From Burkholderia sp. IMCC1007 (GTDB lineage: Bacteria; Pseudomonadota; Gammaproteobacteria; Burkholderiales; Burkholderiaceae): a DNA stretch of 64,000 nt. The translations under genes and the position numbers were made by a program. Under the pieces are notes generated by a model, which did no database searches, was not told the origin of the DNA, and was given only the letters and a program-made list of their open reading frames with translations. Positions 17,167 through 26,700 of this stretch are shown piece by piece; positions within the stretch are counted from its first letter, which is position 1, and each line of letters begins with the position of its first letter. The stretch lies in assembly GCF_027257875.1 (NCBI RefSeq), contig NZ_JAPVQY010000002.1, forward strand, positions 274,726 to 338,725, in the 5' to 3' direction.

Positions 17167-18396
17167 TTACACGATGCCATCCTCTTTCAGTTGTCGAAGT
17201 GTGTCAGCTTCAATGTCGAGCCACGCACGCAGCACGTCCTGGCTGTCCTCGCCGAGCCGAGGTGGCGGCTTGCGAAACGTATGTGAGTTCCCGTCGACAT
17301 GGATGCCCAGTCCCACCTGCGGAATCTGCGCGTCACCGCGGGGAACCGCATAGAAGAATCCGCGGCGACGCAGTTCGGGATCTGCTGCCACTTCGTCGAT
17401 CCGATTGATCGGACCAGCCGGGATACGGGCATCTCGGAAGATGTCGAGCCAGTGATCGCGACGCTTCGTGCCGATGATGGACTGGATCTTTTCGACGATC
17501 TCGTCACGCAAACGACGCCGGTCGCTGTTGCTCGTGTAGCTGGCAGCCTGTCCGAATTCGGGCTCACCTACCGCGCGCCAGAATCGCGTCCAGATCCCAT
17601 CATTGCCCAGACCGATCGTGAGCGGCGCGTCGGCAGCCTGAAAAACCTGGTAGACGGCGATGACGCTGTCTCGCCCCCCCGAACGGCGCGGCACCTCCCC
17701 GGAGCCGAGATAAGGCACGATTCGCGGCGTCATGAAGCGGGTCATGCTCTCGATCATCGAGATGTCAATACAATGTCCGTGTCCGGTACGATTGCGATCG
17801 ACGAGCGCTGCGAGCACCGCGAGTGCCGCATCGCTGCCGGCCAGCAGGTCCGCAGCGGGCGTACCGATTTTTTGTGGGCCTTCATCCGCCTCGCCGGTCA
17901 GATCCATCACACCGCTATAGCCTTCGGCGATCAGGTCGTAGCACGGCATGTCGCTGCGTTCGCCATCGAGACCGAAACCCGACACCGAAGCATGGATAAG
18001 CCGCGAGTTGACCTGTCGGAGACTCGCGTAGTCGATACCCAGCTTGCGTTGAATTGGCGAGGTCCTGTTGACAACCACGACATCGGCGCTTGCAACCATC
18101 CGTTTGAGCAACTCGAGTCCCTGGGGTTTGCTGTAATCCAGCGTGAGGCTGTGCTTGTTGCGGTTCACGCTGAGATACCAGAGCGACTCGCCATCAAGAA
18201 ACGGGGGTCCCCAAGCGCGCACGTCGTCACCTTTGCCAGGCGGCTCGATCTTGACGACCGTCGCCCCGAAATCCGCGAGCAGCAGCGTGGCGTACGGTCC
18301 TGCAACGGACGAAGTGAGGTCCAGCACGCGCACCCCGTCAAGTAGTTTCAAAGGGGTTTTCTCGCAGAGAGTGGGCAATGGGTCGAATGCGTTCAT
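17167..18396 (-). CDS. Family III CoA-transferase (CaiB/BaiF)
   Basis: Transfers CoA between carboxylic acids. Hallmarks are VLDLTSSVAGPYATLLLADF near residue 25, the catalytic Asp in PCYDLIAEGYSGVMDLTG, and the C-terminal ARIPAGPINRIDEVAADPEL. Unlike the protein at 10000-11121, the HxxNY racemase motif is absent, so a true CoA-transferase is likelier. Start ATG 18396 lacks an obvious ribosome site but precedes the first conserved segment sensibly. It could activate the acid imported by the TctAB proteins encoded downstream on the same strand. Length 409 aa. Confidence 0.88.
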   Translation of the reverse strand: MNAFDPLPTLCEKTPLKLLDGVRVLDLTSSVAGPYATLLLADFGATVVKIEPPGKGDDVRAWGPPFLDGESLWYLSVNRNKHSLTLDYSKPQGLELLKRMVASADVVVVNRTSPIQRKLGIDYASLRQVNSRLIHASVSGFGLDGERSDMPCYDLIAEGYSGVMDLTGEADEGPQKIGTPAADLLAGSDAALAVLAALVDRNRTGHGHCIDISMIESMTRFMTPRIVPYLGSGEVPRRSGGRDSVIAVYQVFQAADAPLTIGLGNDGIWTRFWRAVGEPEFGQAASYTSNSDRRRLRDEIVEKIQSIIGTKRRDHWLDIFRDARIPAGPINRIDEVAADPELRRRGFFYAVPRGDAQIPQVGLGIHVDGNSHTFRKPPPRLGEDSQDVLRAWLDIEADTLRQLKEDGIV

Positions 18397-19135
18397 GTTT
18401 TTTGTCAGGAAATTGGTAGCAGCAGCATTCGCACGGCAAGTCCCGTGCCATACGGGCGCTGATCGTCTTCCCAAACACGTTTGCCAGATAACCGCCCCGT
18501 GCGGCTAGCAAGCGCACACCTCGACTCGCATGCGTGTCGTTGGCATGGTCAGCATGTCGACGAAACGCATGGACATGTCGTCGGGGCAGACACCGCCGCC
18601 GATGCTCGCTGAAAATCTCGTTGAGCCGCGACGTCGACAACGGCATCACGCGAGCTTTTTTATCGAATAAAACGCGTTCTACCGTGCAGATGGTTCGGAA
18701 CACCTGACATGCGGCGGCGAAATGGAGTTTCGCCGTCGGTATGGGTGCGATGGCGAACAGCGCGAAATACACGCCAGTTCATGCGGCGGCGGGCATCGTT
18801 GGCTTCGCGGATTGACGATCAGTGGAAGGGGCGCGGAAACGCTACTTGTGCATTGCGAATCCGCCAACTGCTGGCTCAAGGGTATCCGTCTGCGGCGAAA
18901 TGTGATACCGATCCGGTCGTGCGATCTTGCCGTGCACATGGTTCAGACGCGCGCTCGCTGCGAAACGATTTCGACCGTGCATAGCTTTGCACGCAGCCGG
19001 AGCGGACCACATCACCACAAACGTGCGTGGCATGGAATCTGCGTCGCCGAACGTCCCTCCAGCGCTTGGCGTGCCGGTCGCGGATTCGCGAAGCCGTCGA
19101 GTGTCGAGATATGTGACATCCAACTAAAACCCGCC
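18397..19135. other. Gene-free divergent intergenic region
   Basis: No convincing gene in either strand. It separates the leftward CoA-transferase from the rightward small decarboxylase-like gene and should hold both promoters. I could not define a promoter or operator by eye. Confidence 0.4.
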
Positions 19136-19483
19136 ATGAACACATTCGATCGCAAACCGTCGTCTCAACGCCTTGTTGAAGCCAATCCCGACGCCATGTC
19201 GCACTACAGAAAGATGCGCGGCCAACTGTTTCCGCCTGAGAATGTCGACGAAGCAACCTGCGAAATCATGCTCGCGATGCAATTGGCGGTATTGGGCCGC
19301 GAGATCCCTTTCAAGGTTCATGCATTGCGCGCGTTGTCGCGCGGCGTGACCAAAGTGCAGCTCGAAGGTTTGCTGCTGTGCGGAATGGGGGTGTCGCTGG
19401 TTGCATTCGAAGCGGCCCAGGCCCTGATCTGGCTGGACGAGGCCTGCGCCGAAGCTGATACTCCCCAGCCCGCTCAGACCTGA
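19136..19483 (+). CDS. Carboxymuconolactone-decarboxylase-like (AhpD-fold) small protein
   Basis: All-helical protein of the CMD/AhpD fold. The pattern DAMSHYRKMRGQLF ... REIPFKVHALRALSRGVTKVQ ... VSLVAFEAAQALIWLDEA follows the family layout. The CxxC pair needed for AhpD-type disulfide reductase activity is absent, so it is not a peroxidase reductase. Start ATG 19136 gives 115 residues and lacks a clear ribosome site. Function unknown; such proteins often stand alone beside catabolic genes. Confidence 0.65.
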   Translation: MNTFDRKPSSQRLVEANPDAMSHYRKMRGQLFPPENVDEATCEIMLAMQLAVLGREIPFKVHALRALSRGVTKVQLEGLLLCGMGVSLVAFEAAQALIWLDEACAEADTPQPAQT

Positions 19484-19886
19484 CGAACGCGCGGTCCCTT
19501 CTCGGTACGAGATGCTCATATGCCATCGGGGTCGACCGCAGAACGGCCGCGGCGGCTTCCGTGAACGCGCCCGCTATGAAGCGACCGTCCATGCCGAAAA
19601 GACTTCCGGTGACGTAGCACGTACGGATGGAGTGAAATGGTCGTTGCGGCGCCGCCAGATCACATGCGCGTGAACAGGCTCCCTATCTGCCGCATGCTTT
19701 CTGCCTCTTCGAGCTTCATGATCAGGTATGGTCAGGTCCGACAACGACTCGGCAATCTCGTCGCCAAACGTACTCCCCACCAGATCACGATACTTGTTTT
19801 CGATATCGGCATGGGCCCCGTCGCGCCGGTATGGACAAGCGTCAGCGACTCAGAGCCAAGAATCATGTGTTCGTCACCGGCACCGG
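19484..19886. other. Intergenic stretch between convergent genes
   Basis: About 400 bp between the small CMD-like gene and the end of the LysR-type gene. I see no gene, clear terminator or repeat. Confidence 0.4.
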
Positions 19887-20795
19887 TTACAATCCAAGCG
19901 GTTGAAGTTCGCGGACAAGATCGATCAATAAGCGCAGGCCAGTCGGCATCTGACGTCTGCTCGAATAGTAAATGTAGAAACCCGGTTCCGAAGGCGCCCA
20001 GTCGTTCAGCACGAGACGCAGCCGCCCCTCCCTGACATACGTCGCGACGAACGGTTCGGGAAAATACATCAGCCCAGCTCCGCCGAGTACTGCGACGAGT
20101 CCGGTTTCAGCATGATCGACCGTCAACGACGACGGTACCGCCACTTCGAGCTTCTCATCGCCGCGTTTGAATTCCCATCGGTAAATTCGATCGTCGCCAA
20201 GGCGATTGCTAATGCAACGATGCTCGAGCAGATCATTGGGGTGATTTGGGATACCGAAGCGGCCAAGATAATCGGGTGCCCCTGCAACGACCCAACGTAT
20301 ATTGGCCGAAAGGCGCTGCGCGATCATGTCCTCCGGAACCGTTCCGCCGTAGCGAATACCCGCGTCAAAGCCCCCCTCCGTCACGTCGACCAAACGGTTG
20401 CTCGCGACGATATCCAGTTCCACGTCAGGATAGCGCTCGACAAATGTCGGCAGCACCGGTGCCAACAGCAACGTCGAAGCCTCGACGGCCGCATTGACCC
20501 GAATGCGGCCTGTAGGCGCATCCCGGAAGCGATTCAGGGTCTCCAGAGCCGTGTCGATCGCCTCGAAAGGCATGCCGATCGACGCCGCCAACGCATCTCC
20601 CGCAGCGGTCAGCGTGACGCTCTTCGTCGTACGGTTTAGTAGACGGACGCCCAGTCTAGCTTCGAGCCCCTTCAGGGCATGACTCAGTGTCGAGGCGCTT
20701 ACTCCGAGCTCTATCGCCGCACGACTAAAGCTCCTTTGTCGAGCAATAGCCAGGAAATAGATCAGATCAGCCATATCAGATCGATTTATTTGCAT
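19887..20795 (-). CDS. LysR-type transcriptional regulator
   Basis: DNA-binding regulator. The N-terminal winged helix-turn-helix is plain: MADLIYFLAIARQRSFSRAA, ELGVSASTLSHALKGLEARL and LGVRLLNRTTKSVTLTAAG. The effector domain follows, with RYPDVELDIV and FDAGIRYGGTVPEDMIAQRL. Start ATG 20795 was preferred to the upstream in-frame start at 20846 because CCGGAAT lies at suitable distance and the family usually begins a few residues before MADL. Length 302 aa. No divergent partner gene is adjacent, so its target is not obvious. Confidence 0.88.
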   Translation of the reverse strand: MQINRSDMADLIYFLAIARQRSFSRAAIELGVSASTLSHALKGLEARLGVRLLNRTTKSVTLTAAGDALAASIGMPFEAIDTALETLNRFRDAPTGRIRVNAAVEASTLLLAPVLPTFVERYPDVELDIVASNRLVDVTEGGFDAGIRYGGTVPEDMIAQRLSANIRWVVAGAPDYLGRFGIPNHPNDLLEHRCISNRLGDDRIYRWEFKRGDEKLEVAVPSSLTVDHAETGLVAVLGGAGLMYFPEPFVATYVREGRLRLVLNDWAPSEPGFYIYYSSRRQMPTGLRLLIDLVRELQPLGL

Positions 20796-21111
20796 GTCAA
20801 GAATTCCGGTTAAATATCTCTCTGATTTCGCGAGCATTTCGCTCAATGAACCGCACCACGCAAGAACCCCTTCGACCTCGCCCTACTGTCGCTTGCCGCA
20901 GCGTAGCCTAGGCTCGCCATGGTCTCGTAGTTTACGCGGTGAATTCTGGCGGCGCTGCCGACAAATCGCGCGTTAGCGGTACTGCTGTCACGGTTCACGG
21001 AAACGCCGAACGCCAACAGCCGAATCCTAAATGACTCCAGCCGCGTCATCGAAGCGTTGAGGACCGGGAAGCAATCTGGACTGCAAGTGGCGTTCGACGA
21101 CGAGGTGCCGC
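20796..21111. other. Gap between LysR and TetR genes
   Basis: No gene with a start codon found. The plus strand carries an open stretch that reads RVIEALRTGKQSGLQVAF before stopping near 21114, but it has no start or recognised family. Confidence 0.35.
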
Positions 21112-21813
21112 CTAATCCGCTGACGCCCGCGCGTCAGCGGTCGCGCCAGCGCGAATGCCGGCGGAAATGAAAGTCACCAGATGCTCGGCCTTGCGCTTCA
21201 GGGCGCCGGCCTTGACCTTGCCGCCCGAGATACGCTCGATGCGGCTGTCAAACGCACTCATCACCAACGCGCCCACTGCGAACAAGTAGGCCCAGTGCGC
21301 ATAGTTGGCGCTATGGCCCGGCAGCGTCTTCCTGATTGCGCTGATGAATTCCGCCGCGAAAGGATCGAAATATTCAGCAACGATGCCGCGCTCGGCCTCG
21401 CGCGGATCGGAAGCTTCGCGCGCAACAAGTTTGGCATACGCAAGTCCGGACTCGGTATTCTGGATCTGCATCACCGGGAGCACGAATGCGCGCACGATAT
21501 GCTCGAGGGGGTCTTCCCCCGCGGCGACCGGTTCACGAAGCAAAGCCAACCGGGTGTCGAGCACCGTCTTGCGGCGCTCGAACAGCGCGCGGTACAGGCC
21601 CATCTTGGTCTCAAAGTGATACACGATCAACGGCAGGCCAACGTCTGCCGCCGACGCAATATCCCGCATCGAAACGCCATCGAAACCGCCTTCGGCAAAC
21701 AGCCGCTCCGCCACGTCGAGCACCCGCTCGCGCTTGCTCGTCTCGACCGTCTGTTGCGCTCCCTTCCCCCCCCGTACACCGGTCGCCTTTCCCGTGACTT
21801 CCTTCGCCTGCAT
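21112..21813 (-). CDS. TetR-family transcriptional repressor
   Basis: Repressor with an N-terminal helix-turn-helix at about residues 27-75: RERVLDVAERLFAEGGFDGV, then MRDIASAADVGLPLIVYHFE. Start ATG 21813 has GGAG at good spacing; an earlier in-frame ATG at 21864 is possible. The C-terminal half is a helical ligand domain. The gene diverges from a cyclase-fumarylacetoacetase operon, and a perfect 20-bp palindrome lies between them, so it very probably represses that operon and itself. Length 233 aa. Confidence 0.9.
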   Translation of the reverse strand: MQAKEVTGKATGVRGGKGAQQTVETSKRERVLDVAERLFAEGGFDGVSMRDIASAADVGLPLIVYHFETKMGLYRALFERRKTVLDTRLALLREPVAAGEDPLEHIVRAFVLPVMQIQNTESGLAYAKLVAREASDPREAERGIVAEYFDPFAAEFISAIRKTLPGHSANYAHWAYLFAVGALVMSAFDSRIERISGGKVKAGALKRKAEHLVTFISAGIRAGATADARASAD

Positions 21814-21896
21814 GGTGTCTCCGCTGTCCTGTGGCTCGATTGCCGCGAATGCCAATCCGTTCATTACGCGACGTCAGTTTACACCAACACGATACT

Positions 21897-21916
21897 GACT
21901 GTACGATCGTACAGTC
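21897..21916. promoter_or_regulatory. Perfect 20-bp palindromic operator for the divergent TetR
   Basis: GACTGTACGA at 21897-21906 and TCGTACAGTC at 21907-21916 form a perfect palindrome in the gap between the TetR start (21813) and the cyclase start (21981). Size, symmetry and place match TetR operators. Confidence 0.8.
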
Positions 21917-21980
21917 CACATAACGTGAACGCTGCCATGCGGCGTCGGTGGTAAGTCCCCCAAACCAGGAGCAACCGCAC

Positions 21981-22808
21981 ATGACACGACGCTTCGTCGA
22001 TCTTTCGATCTATCTGGAAAACGACGTCATTTCCGATCCACCGGGTTACGGCCCCACGATCCAGTATCTGACGCACCGGAATACGGCCAAAGCCGTGACG
22101 GCCTTCTTTCCCGGACTGCAGGAAACCGACCTGCCGGACAACGAAGGCTGGGCCATTGAACACATCCAGTTGAGCACACACAACGGGACGCATCTGGATG
22201 CGCCCTATCACTTCCACAGCACGATGAACGATTCGAAGGGCGAGCGGGAGCGTTCGACAACCATCGACGAAGTCCCGCTCGACTGGTGTTTCCAGCCCGG
22301 CGTGAAGCTCGATTTCACCGGTTTCGACGATGGCTACGTCGTGACCGCTACCGACGTCGAAGCCGAGCTTGTGCGCATCGGGCACGAACTCAAGCCGCTT
22401 GAAATCGTCGTCGTCAACACGCGTGCAGGCAAGCGCTACGGACAACCCGACTATGTTTCCTCGGGTTGCGGCATGGGCTTCGACGCGACCATGTACCTGC
22501 TCGAGCGAGGGGTTCGCCTGACGGGCACCGACGCGTGGAGCTGGGACGCGCCGTTCGTCCATACCGCGAAAAAATATGCCGAAACGCGTGATGCATCGCT
22601 GATCTGGGAAGGACACAAGGCCGGCCGCAAGATCGGCTATTGCCACCTGGAGAAACTCCACAATCTCGAGGTGCTGCCACCTCACGGCTTCTTCATCTCG
22701 TGCTTCCCGCACAAAATCCGGGGCGGCTCCGCCGGCTGGACTCGCGCAGTCGCGATCTTCGACGACGCCCTCAATGCAACAGCTTGCGACCCGCATCGAA
22801 CCGCATAG
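21981..22808 (+). CDS. Metal-dependent cyclase-family hydrolase (kynurenine-formamidase-like)
   Basis: Cyclase-family hydrolase (PF04199-type fold), a group that includes bacterial kynurenine formamidase KynB and isatin hydrolase. The metal-binding signature is [14 protein letters not shown] near residue 65. A second conserved stretch is [10 protein letters not shown]. Start ATG 21981 has AGGAG nine bases upstream. Length 275 aa, longer than KynB (about 210), so the substrate is likely different. It begins an operon with a fumarylacetoacetase-like gene 13 bp later, under a TetR operator. Ring-opening of a lactam, lactone or amide before FAH cleavage is a reasonable inference. Confidence 0.83.
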   Translation: MTRRFVDLSIYLENDVISDPPGYGPTIQYLTHRNTAKAVTAFFPGLQETDLPDNEGWAIEHIQLSTHNGTHLDAPYHFHSTMNDSKGERERSTTIDEVPLDWCFQPGVKLDFTGFDDGYVVTATDVEAELVRIGHELKPLEIVVVNTRAGKRYGQPDYVSSGCGMGFDATMYLLERGVRLTGTDAWSWDAPFVHTAKKYAETRDASLIWEGHKAGRKIGYCHLEKLHNLEVLPPHGFFISCFPHKIRGGSAGWTRAVAIFDDALNATACDPHRTA

Positions 22809-22821
22809 GCAAGGAGCCTCG

Positions 22822-24144
22822 ATGGAACTGAATCACACACACGACGTCACTCAACGCAGTTGGCTGGAAACGGCCAACGTGGCGGGGACCGACTTTCCGT
22901 TGCAGAATTTGCCACTCAGCGTGTTTCGCCGCAGGGGCGTCGGCGAAACCTGGCGCGGCGGGATCGCGATCGGCGACCAGATCGTCGACCTCGCTGCGTT
23001 ACAGCAGGCGGGCTGCATGGACGGCCTGGCACTCGAGGCCGTGCGAGCGGCCACGGCAACCACACTGAATGCACTGCTCGATATGGGGCCGCCTGCGTGG
23101 CAGGCACTGCGCCACGCACTCTTCGAACTGCTTCGGGCCGGCAGTCCGCATGAGCCGAACGTACGGAAGACGCTGGTATCACAAGCGGAAGCCGAGTATG
23201 CCGTCCCCGTGCGTATCGGCGACTACACCGACTTCTACACCTCGCTCGATCATGCGGTGAACTGCAGCCGCCCGCTCGGCATGGCGATCAGCCCGAATTT
23301 CGACTGGTTACCCATTGCTTATCACGGCCGCGTGTCGTCGATCGACGTCAGCGGTCAGCAGGTCTACCGACCGATGGGGCAATACCGCCCGGACCCGTCC
23401 GCCCCTCCCGTTCACGACGCCTGTCGGTGGCTCGACTACGAGCTGGAACTGGGCGCGGTGATCGGGGTCGGCAATCCGCGCGGCAATTCCATCCCGCTGC
23501 GTGACGCTCAACGGCATATTTTCGGGCTCTGCCTGCTGAACGATTGGTCCGCGCGCGACATCCAGTCGTGGGAAATGCAGCCGCTCGGGCCATTCCTCGC
23601 GAAGAATTTCGCGACGACGATATCGCCCTGGCTGGTCACCCTCGAAGCATTGCTGCCGTATCGCACCACGTGGTCACGTGCCGCCGAACGCCCGCAGCCG
23701 CTCGACTACCTGTCCTCGGACGACAACCGCGCGGCCGGTGCGTTCGACATCCAGCTCGAGGCGTCGGTCCTGAGCGCGCGTCAGCTCGCGCAAGGACGCC
23801 AGCCACGTACGTTGACACGCACCAGTTTCCGGCATCAATACTGGACGTTAGGGCAGATGATCGCGCACCACACGATGGGGGGCTGTAACCTCCAGCCGGG
23901 TGACCTGCTGGGAAGCGGCACCATCTCGGGCCCGTCATCGGGCGAAGCCGGTGCGTTGATCGAACTGACCGTAGGCGGCACTCAACCCGTGGATATCGGC
24001 AATGGTGAAAGCCGCGCATTCCTCGACGATGGCGATACCGTCATTTTCCGGGGCTGGTGCGAACGCGATGGCTTTGCACGAATCGGTTTCGGCACCAACC
24101 ATGGAACCGTGTTGCCGGTGCCGGCCGCGGAAGGTGATCATTAA
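22822..24144 (+). CDS. Fumarylacetoacetase-family hydrolase
   Basis: Hydrolyses a C-C bond in a 1,3-diketo acid; the family model reaction is fumarylacetoacetate to fumarate plus acetoacetate. Full FAH architecture: an N-terminal SH3-like domain (FPLQNLPLSVFRR), IGDYTDFYTSLDHAVNC with a metal-ligand Asp, LPIAYHGRVSSI, LDYELELGAVIG, and LNDWSARDIQSWEMQPLGPF. Start ATG 22822 follows AAGGAG. Length 440 aa matches two-domain FahA rather than short FAH-domain isomerases. No homogentisate dioxygenase is nearby, so its substrate may differ from tyrosine-pathway fumarylacetoacetate. Confidence 0.9.
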   Translation: MELNHTHDVTQRSWLETANVAGTDFPLQNLPLSVFRRRGVGETWRGGIAIGDQIVDLAALQQAGCMDGLALEAVRAATATTLNALLDMGPPAWQALRHALFELLRAGSPHEPNVRKTLVSQAEAEYAVPVRIGDYTDFYTSLDHAVNCSRPLGMAISPNFDWLPIAYHGRVSSIDVSGQQVYRPMGQYRPDPSAPPVHDACRWLDYELELGAVIGVGNPRGNSIPLRDAQRHIFGLCLLNDWSARDIQSWEMQPLGPFLAKNFATTISPWLVTLEALLPYRTTWSRAAERPQPLDYLSSDDNRAAGAFDIQLEASVLSARQLAQGRQPRTLTRTSFRHQYWTLGQMIAHHTMGGCNLQPGDLLGSGTISGPSSGEAGALIELTVGGTQPVDIGNGESRAFLDDGDTVIFRGWCERDGFARIGFGTNHGTVLPVPAAEGDH

Positions 24145-24287
24145 CCGCGCGTCGTTTCGCAACCGGTCATTGATTCAATGCGAGGACCACGTTCGTGGTG
24201 CTCGCGCCTTGAAACGCTCCGCCAGTGGACTCGCCGTGTTCGCTCGCCGTGCTTGAACACAGCACCGCAACGCCAGCACGCATGCGC

Positions 24288-24324
24288 GAAATCGCCGCCA
24301 GCGTCATCGGCTGGCGGCGATTTC
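24288..24324. terminator. Hairpin terminator between convergent genes
   Basis: A perfect 15-bp inverted repeat (24288-24302 and 24310-24324; arms GAAATCGCCGCCAGC and complement) with a 7-nt loop lies between the fumarylacetoacetase gene and the leftward porin gene. No long T run; it may serve both directions. Confidence 0.6.
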
Positions 24325-24347
24325 AGCGCATGTGTCTTTCGGGTGCG

Positions 24348-25439
24348 CTAGAAGAAGTGACGAACACCAACGACGATGCCCACACTGCTGCCGGTTGGCT
24401 CATACAGCGCGCCATTCACCGTGAATCCCGTATGCATCAACCCGTGGTTGTTCACGCATGCCGCGGAGCCATACAAGGTCGTTCGTTTCGACAGAAAGTA
24501 GTCCAGCCCGGCAGACGCCAGTAAAGAATTGTTCGCCGAATCGTTACTGTCCCGCATGTACCAAACGCCTACGTCGGCGGACAGTGCCGGCGTGATCAGA
24601 TATTCGCCGCCCGCGGCATACACTTTCTCGTTGAAGGAGCCGGCGATCTTGTAGCTTGTGTACGATCCCTTGAGTGTTGCACCTCCCCACCTGTAGCTCG
24701 CACCGACCGTTCGCCCGCTGAATTCGATCGTCGACGGGAATGGCGTGGAAACGCTGGCTGAACCGCCGGGATTTCCACTGAAGAGCGCAGCGTTCACGAC
24801 CAGGTCTTTCCATTCGTATCTCACGCGAGCCGCATACTGGCGCCCCGCCTGAAATCCCTTTGGATCGCCGCCCAGCGCAAGCAATGCACTCGCCTGCAAG
24901 CCGGCGATCGTCGGGCTCGTATAGGACACGGCATTGGCGACGAAAATGCCGGTCGCAAAAAAATTGCCCATGTAGATTCCGGCCTGACTCCCGAAGAACG
25001 ACGCATGCCGCGCGTCCGTATCGACGATCGCAAGTCCGAACGGCGAGTACTGTAGGCCGGCCTTGACGGTACCGAAGTGTCCGGAGAGCCCGACGAAGGC
25101 TTGCCGCCCGAAGAGATTCCCGTTCGAGTTGCCCAGCGCCCCGTTGTTCGTCGTAAAACCGCTTTCGAGCGTAAAGATCGCCTTCGTCCCAGCGCCCAAA
25201 TCCTCGGCACCGGTGATACCGAAGTGAGAACCCGAGATTCCGCCATCCGTTGCCGATACCTGATGCGGGCCGCTCGCACCCGTTCCGGCGTCGAAGGTAC
25301 GGCTCGTATACATCACGCCAGCATCCACCACACCATACAGCGTGACGTTACTTTGCGCATGCGCGTTCGACGATAAGCCCGATACCGCGATCGAGACAGG
25401 GATCAGCAGCATCGGACGGATTTTCTGCATCTTGCTCAC
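24348..25439 (-). CDS. Gram-negative porin
   Basis: Outer-membrane trimeric porin. It has a signal peptide ending at AHA with mature QSNVTLYGVVDAGVMY, the canonical porin start. GAEDLGAGTKAIFTLESGF and NLFGRQAFVGLSGHFGTV follow, and the protein ends VGIVVGVRHFF. GTG 25439 is the chosen start because GGAGGAG lies 10 bases upstream; the ATG three codons later is farther from it. Length 363 aa. It is convergent with the cyclase-FAH operon and may import the substrate, but this is inference. Confidence 0.93.
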   Translation of the reverse strand: MSKMQKIRPMLLIPVSIAVSGLSSNAHAQSNVTLYGVVDAGVMYTSRTFDAGTGASGPHQVSATDGGISGSHFGITGAEDLGAGTKAIFTLESGFTTNNGALGNSNGNLFGRQAFVGLSGHFGTVKAGLQYSPFGLAIVDTDARHASFFGSQAGIYMGNFFATGIFVANAVSYTSPTIAGLQASALLALGGDPKGFQAGRQYAARVRYEWKDLVVNAALFSGNPGGSASVSTPFPSTIEFSGRTVGASYRWGGATLKGSYTSYKIAGSFNEKVYAAGGEYLITPALSADVGVWYMRDSNDSANNSLLASAGLDYFLSKRTTLYGSAACVNNHGLMHTGFTVNGALYEPTGSSVGIVVGVRHFF

Positions 25440-25809
25440 GTTTTAATGTCTCCTCCAGTCATGCAGGACTGCAAAATAATTGAATAAGAATCCACCTCCG
25501 TGCGGCGCCCAACATATGGCGATCAAACGAAGCCGGACAGAGGGCCGCTTCGGCTCCGGTCCTCGGTGTGCTGACGGGCACGCACGCCGGAGCGTTGGTT
25601 TTTCTTGAACCGCCGCCGGCCAGGGATTGATGTCCCTCGCGATGTTGTCGAGGGACCGGATCGCAAAGTTGATCGCACATCCGCCGCAATCGGCCCACGG
25701 TATCGATGACGCGGCAAAGCGGTAGCGTGTTTCCGCTGCTGCTTTGCCGCTCCACCCAAGCGGCCCGCGCCGCACTGGCCCGCTCGAAGTACGCGAACCG
25801 ATCGCGCGG
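25440..25809. other. Promoter region of the porin
   Basis: About 370 bp with no gene I can support. It lies upstream of the leftward porin; the first 60 bp are AT-rich and probably hold its promoter. Confidence 0.4.
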
Positions 25810-26523
25810 TCACGTATTCACGGAAAGCGCCAACGGCATCAAGTCACTTGCTTGCGTCCGCGAGAGGACGTACAGCTCGAACCAGTTGCACCACTCGACC
25901 ATCAGGTGGTCCGAGTGGCCGTGAATGAGTACTTCCGGCGCGGTCGATGGCCAGAAGATCTCCAGCCGCGCATCGAACCCCGGAAGCGTGTCCCTGAACT
26001 GGTGCAGCAAGTAGCCGACGGTCACACCATCGGGCGTCTCGACGCGCCCCATCATTCGATGCGGCATATCGGGTGCCAGTTCGATCGGGATACCGCTCCA
26101 GTCATCCAGATGGCGGAGCTTCAGGAGGGCCGGCGACTTCGTATGGCCGGGTACTTCCAGAATGCCGACACGCCCATCCGGGAGCGGTAGCGCACCGAGA
26201 TGCTCAGGGTGAGCACGAAGCATTGCCGGGCTGTTCGGCCCGCCATATCCGTCCCAGAACCAGGCCACGAACTCCGCGCTGGTGCCCACTGCCACGTGCG
26301 CTTCGGCAACTGACGAACTGAAGCGGCCGTTCGCACGCAGCGACCAATCCTTCTCGTTCGATTCGTGCTCCGCGATCTCCTGCGCGAACAGGCTGACCAT
26401 GCCGTCTGCCCCCAGTTTCTCCATGAGCAAGGCCATCATGTAGCGCGCCCTTTTGACCTCCATTCTGAGGATGTCCTCGCCGGCCACCTCCGTACCTGAC
26501 TTGAAAAACGTCACTGCTTTCAC
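25810..26523 (-). CDS. Conserved protein of unknown function
   Basis: I do not recognise a family. The start GTG 26523 is supported by GGAGG five bases upstream; an earlier in-frame start at 26625 would run through the operator. The 237-residue product has no signal peptide or membrane span. The middle is rich in aromatic residues (AEFVAWFWDGYGG), and the end reads WPSTAPEVLIHGHSDHLMVE then WCNWFELYVL. The gene is divergent from a TetR gene with a strong palindrome between them, so it is very likely the regulated target of that repressor. Confidence 0.7.
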   Translation of the reverse strand: MKAVTFFKSGTEVAGEDILRMEVKRARYMMALLMEKLGADGMVSLFAQEIAEHESNEKDWSLRANGRFSSSVAEAHVAVGTSAEFVAWFWDGYGGPNSPAMLRAHPEHLGALPLPDGRVGILEVPGHTKSPALLKLRHLDDWSGIPIELAPDMPHRMMGRVETPDGVTVGYLLHQFRDTLPGFDARLEIFWPSTAPEVLIHGHSDHLMVEWCNWFELYVLSRTQASDLMPLALSVNT

Positions 26524-26574
26524 TTGAGCCTCCGTAGCACTGGTGAACGAGTTGCCATGTTTCCCGACTCGCTC

Positions 26575-26602
26575 CACTAACGCAAGTAAACTTGCGCTAG
26601 TG
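26575..26602. promoter_or_regulatory. 28-bp near-perfect palindrome, TetR operator candidate
   Basis: CACTA-x-CGCAAGT at 26575-26587 and ACTTGCG-x-TAGTG at 26590-26602, with AA at the centre, are complementary except at the single x position. It lies between the divergent unknown gene (start 26523) and TetR gene (start 26701). Confidence 0.8.
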
Positions 26603-26700
26603 TTTACCGCATGCCTGTCGGCCATCGCCCAGGGTCGTGCTCATGGTCGGGCTGCTGTGACGACGCGGGCAGTCGATGCAACGATGTGTAAAATCCGCTC

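Noticed and set aside
18722..19135. N-terminal extension of the CMD-like protein (open frame from 18722)
   Set aside because: The extra 138 residues are Arg/His/Cys-rich, low-complexity and resemble no domain; the family fold begins at 19136.
20940..21114. Plus-strand open stretch ending in RVIEALRTGKQSGLQVAF
   Set aside because: No start codon or ribosome site and no family recognised; it may be a gene remnant but cannot be supported.
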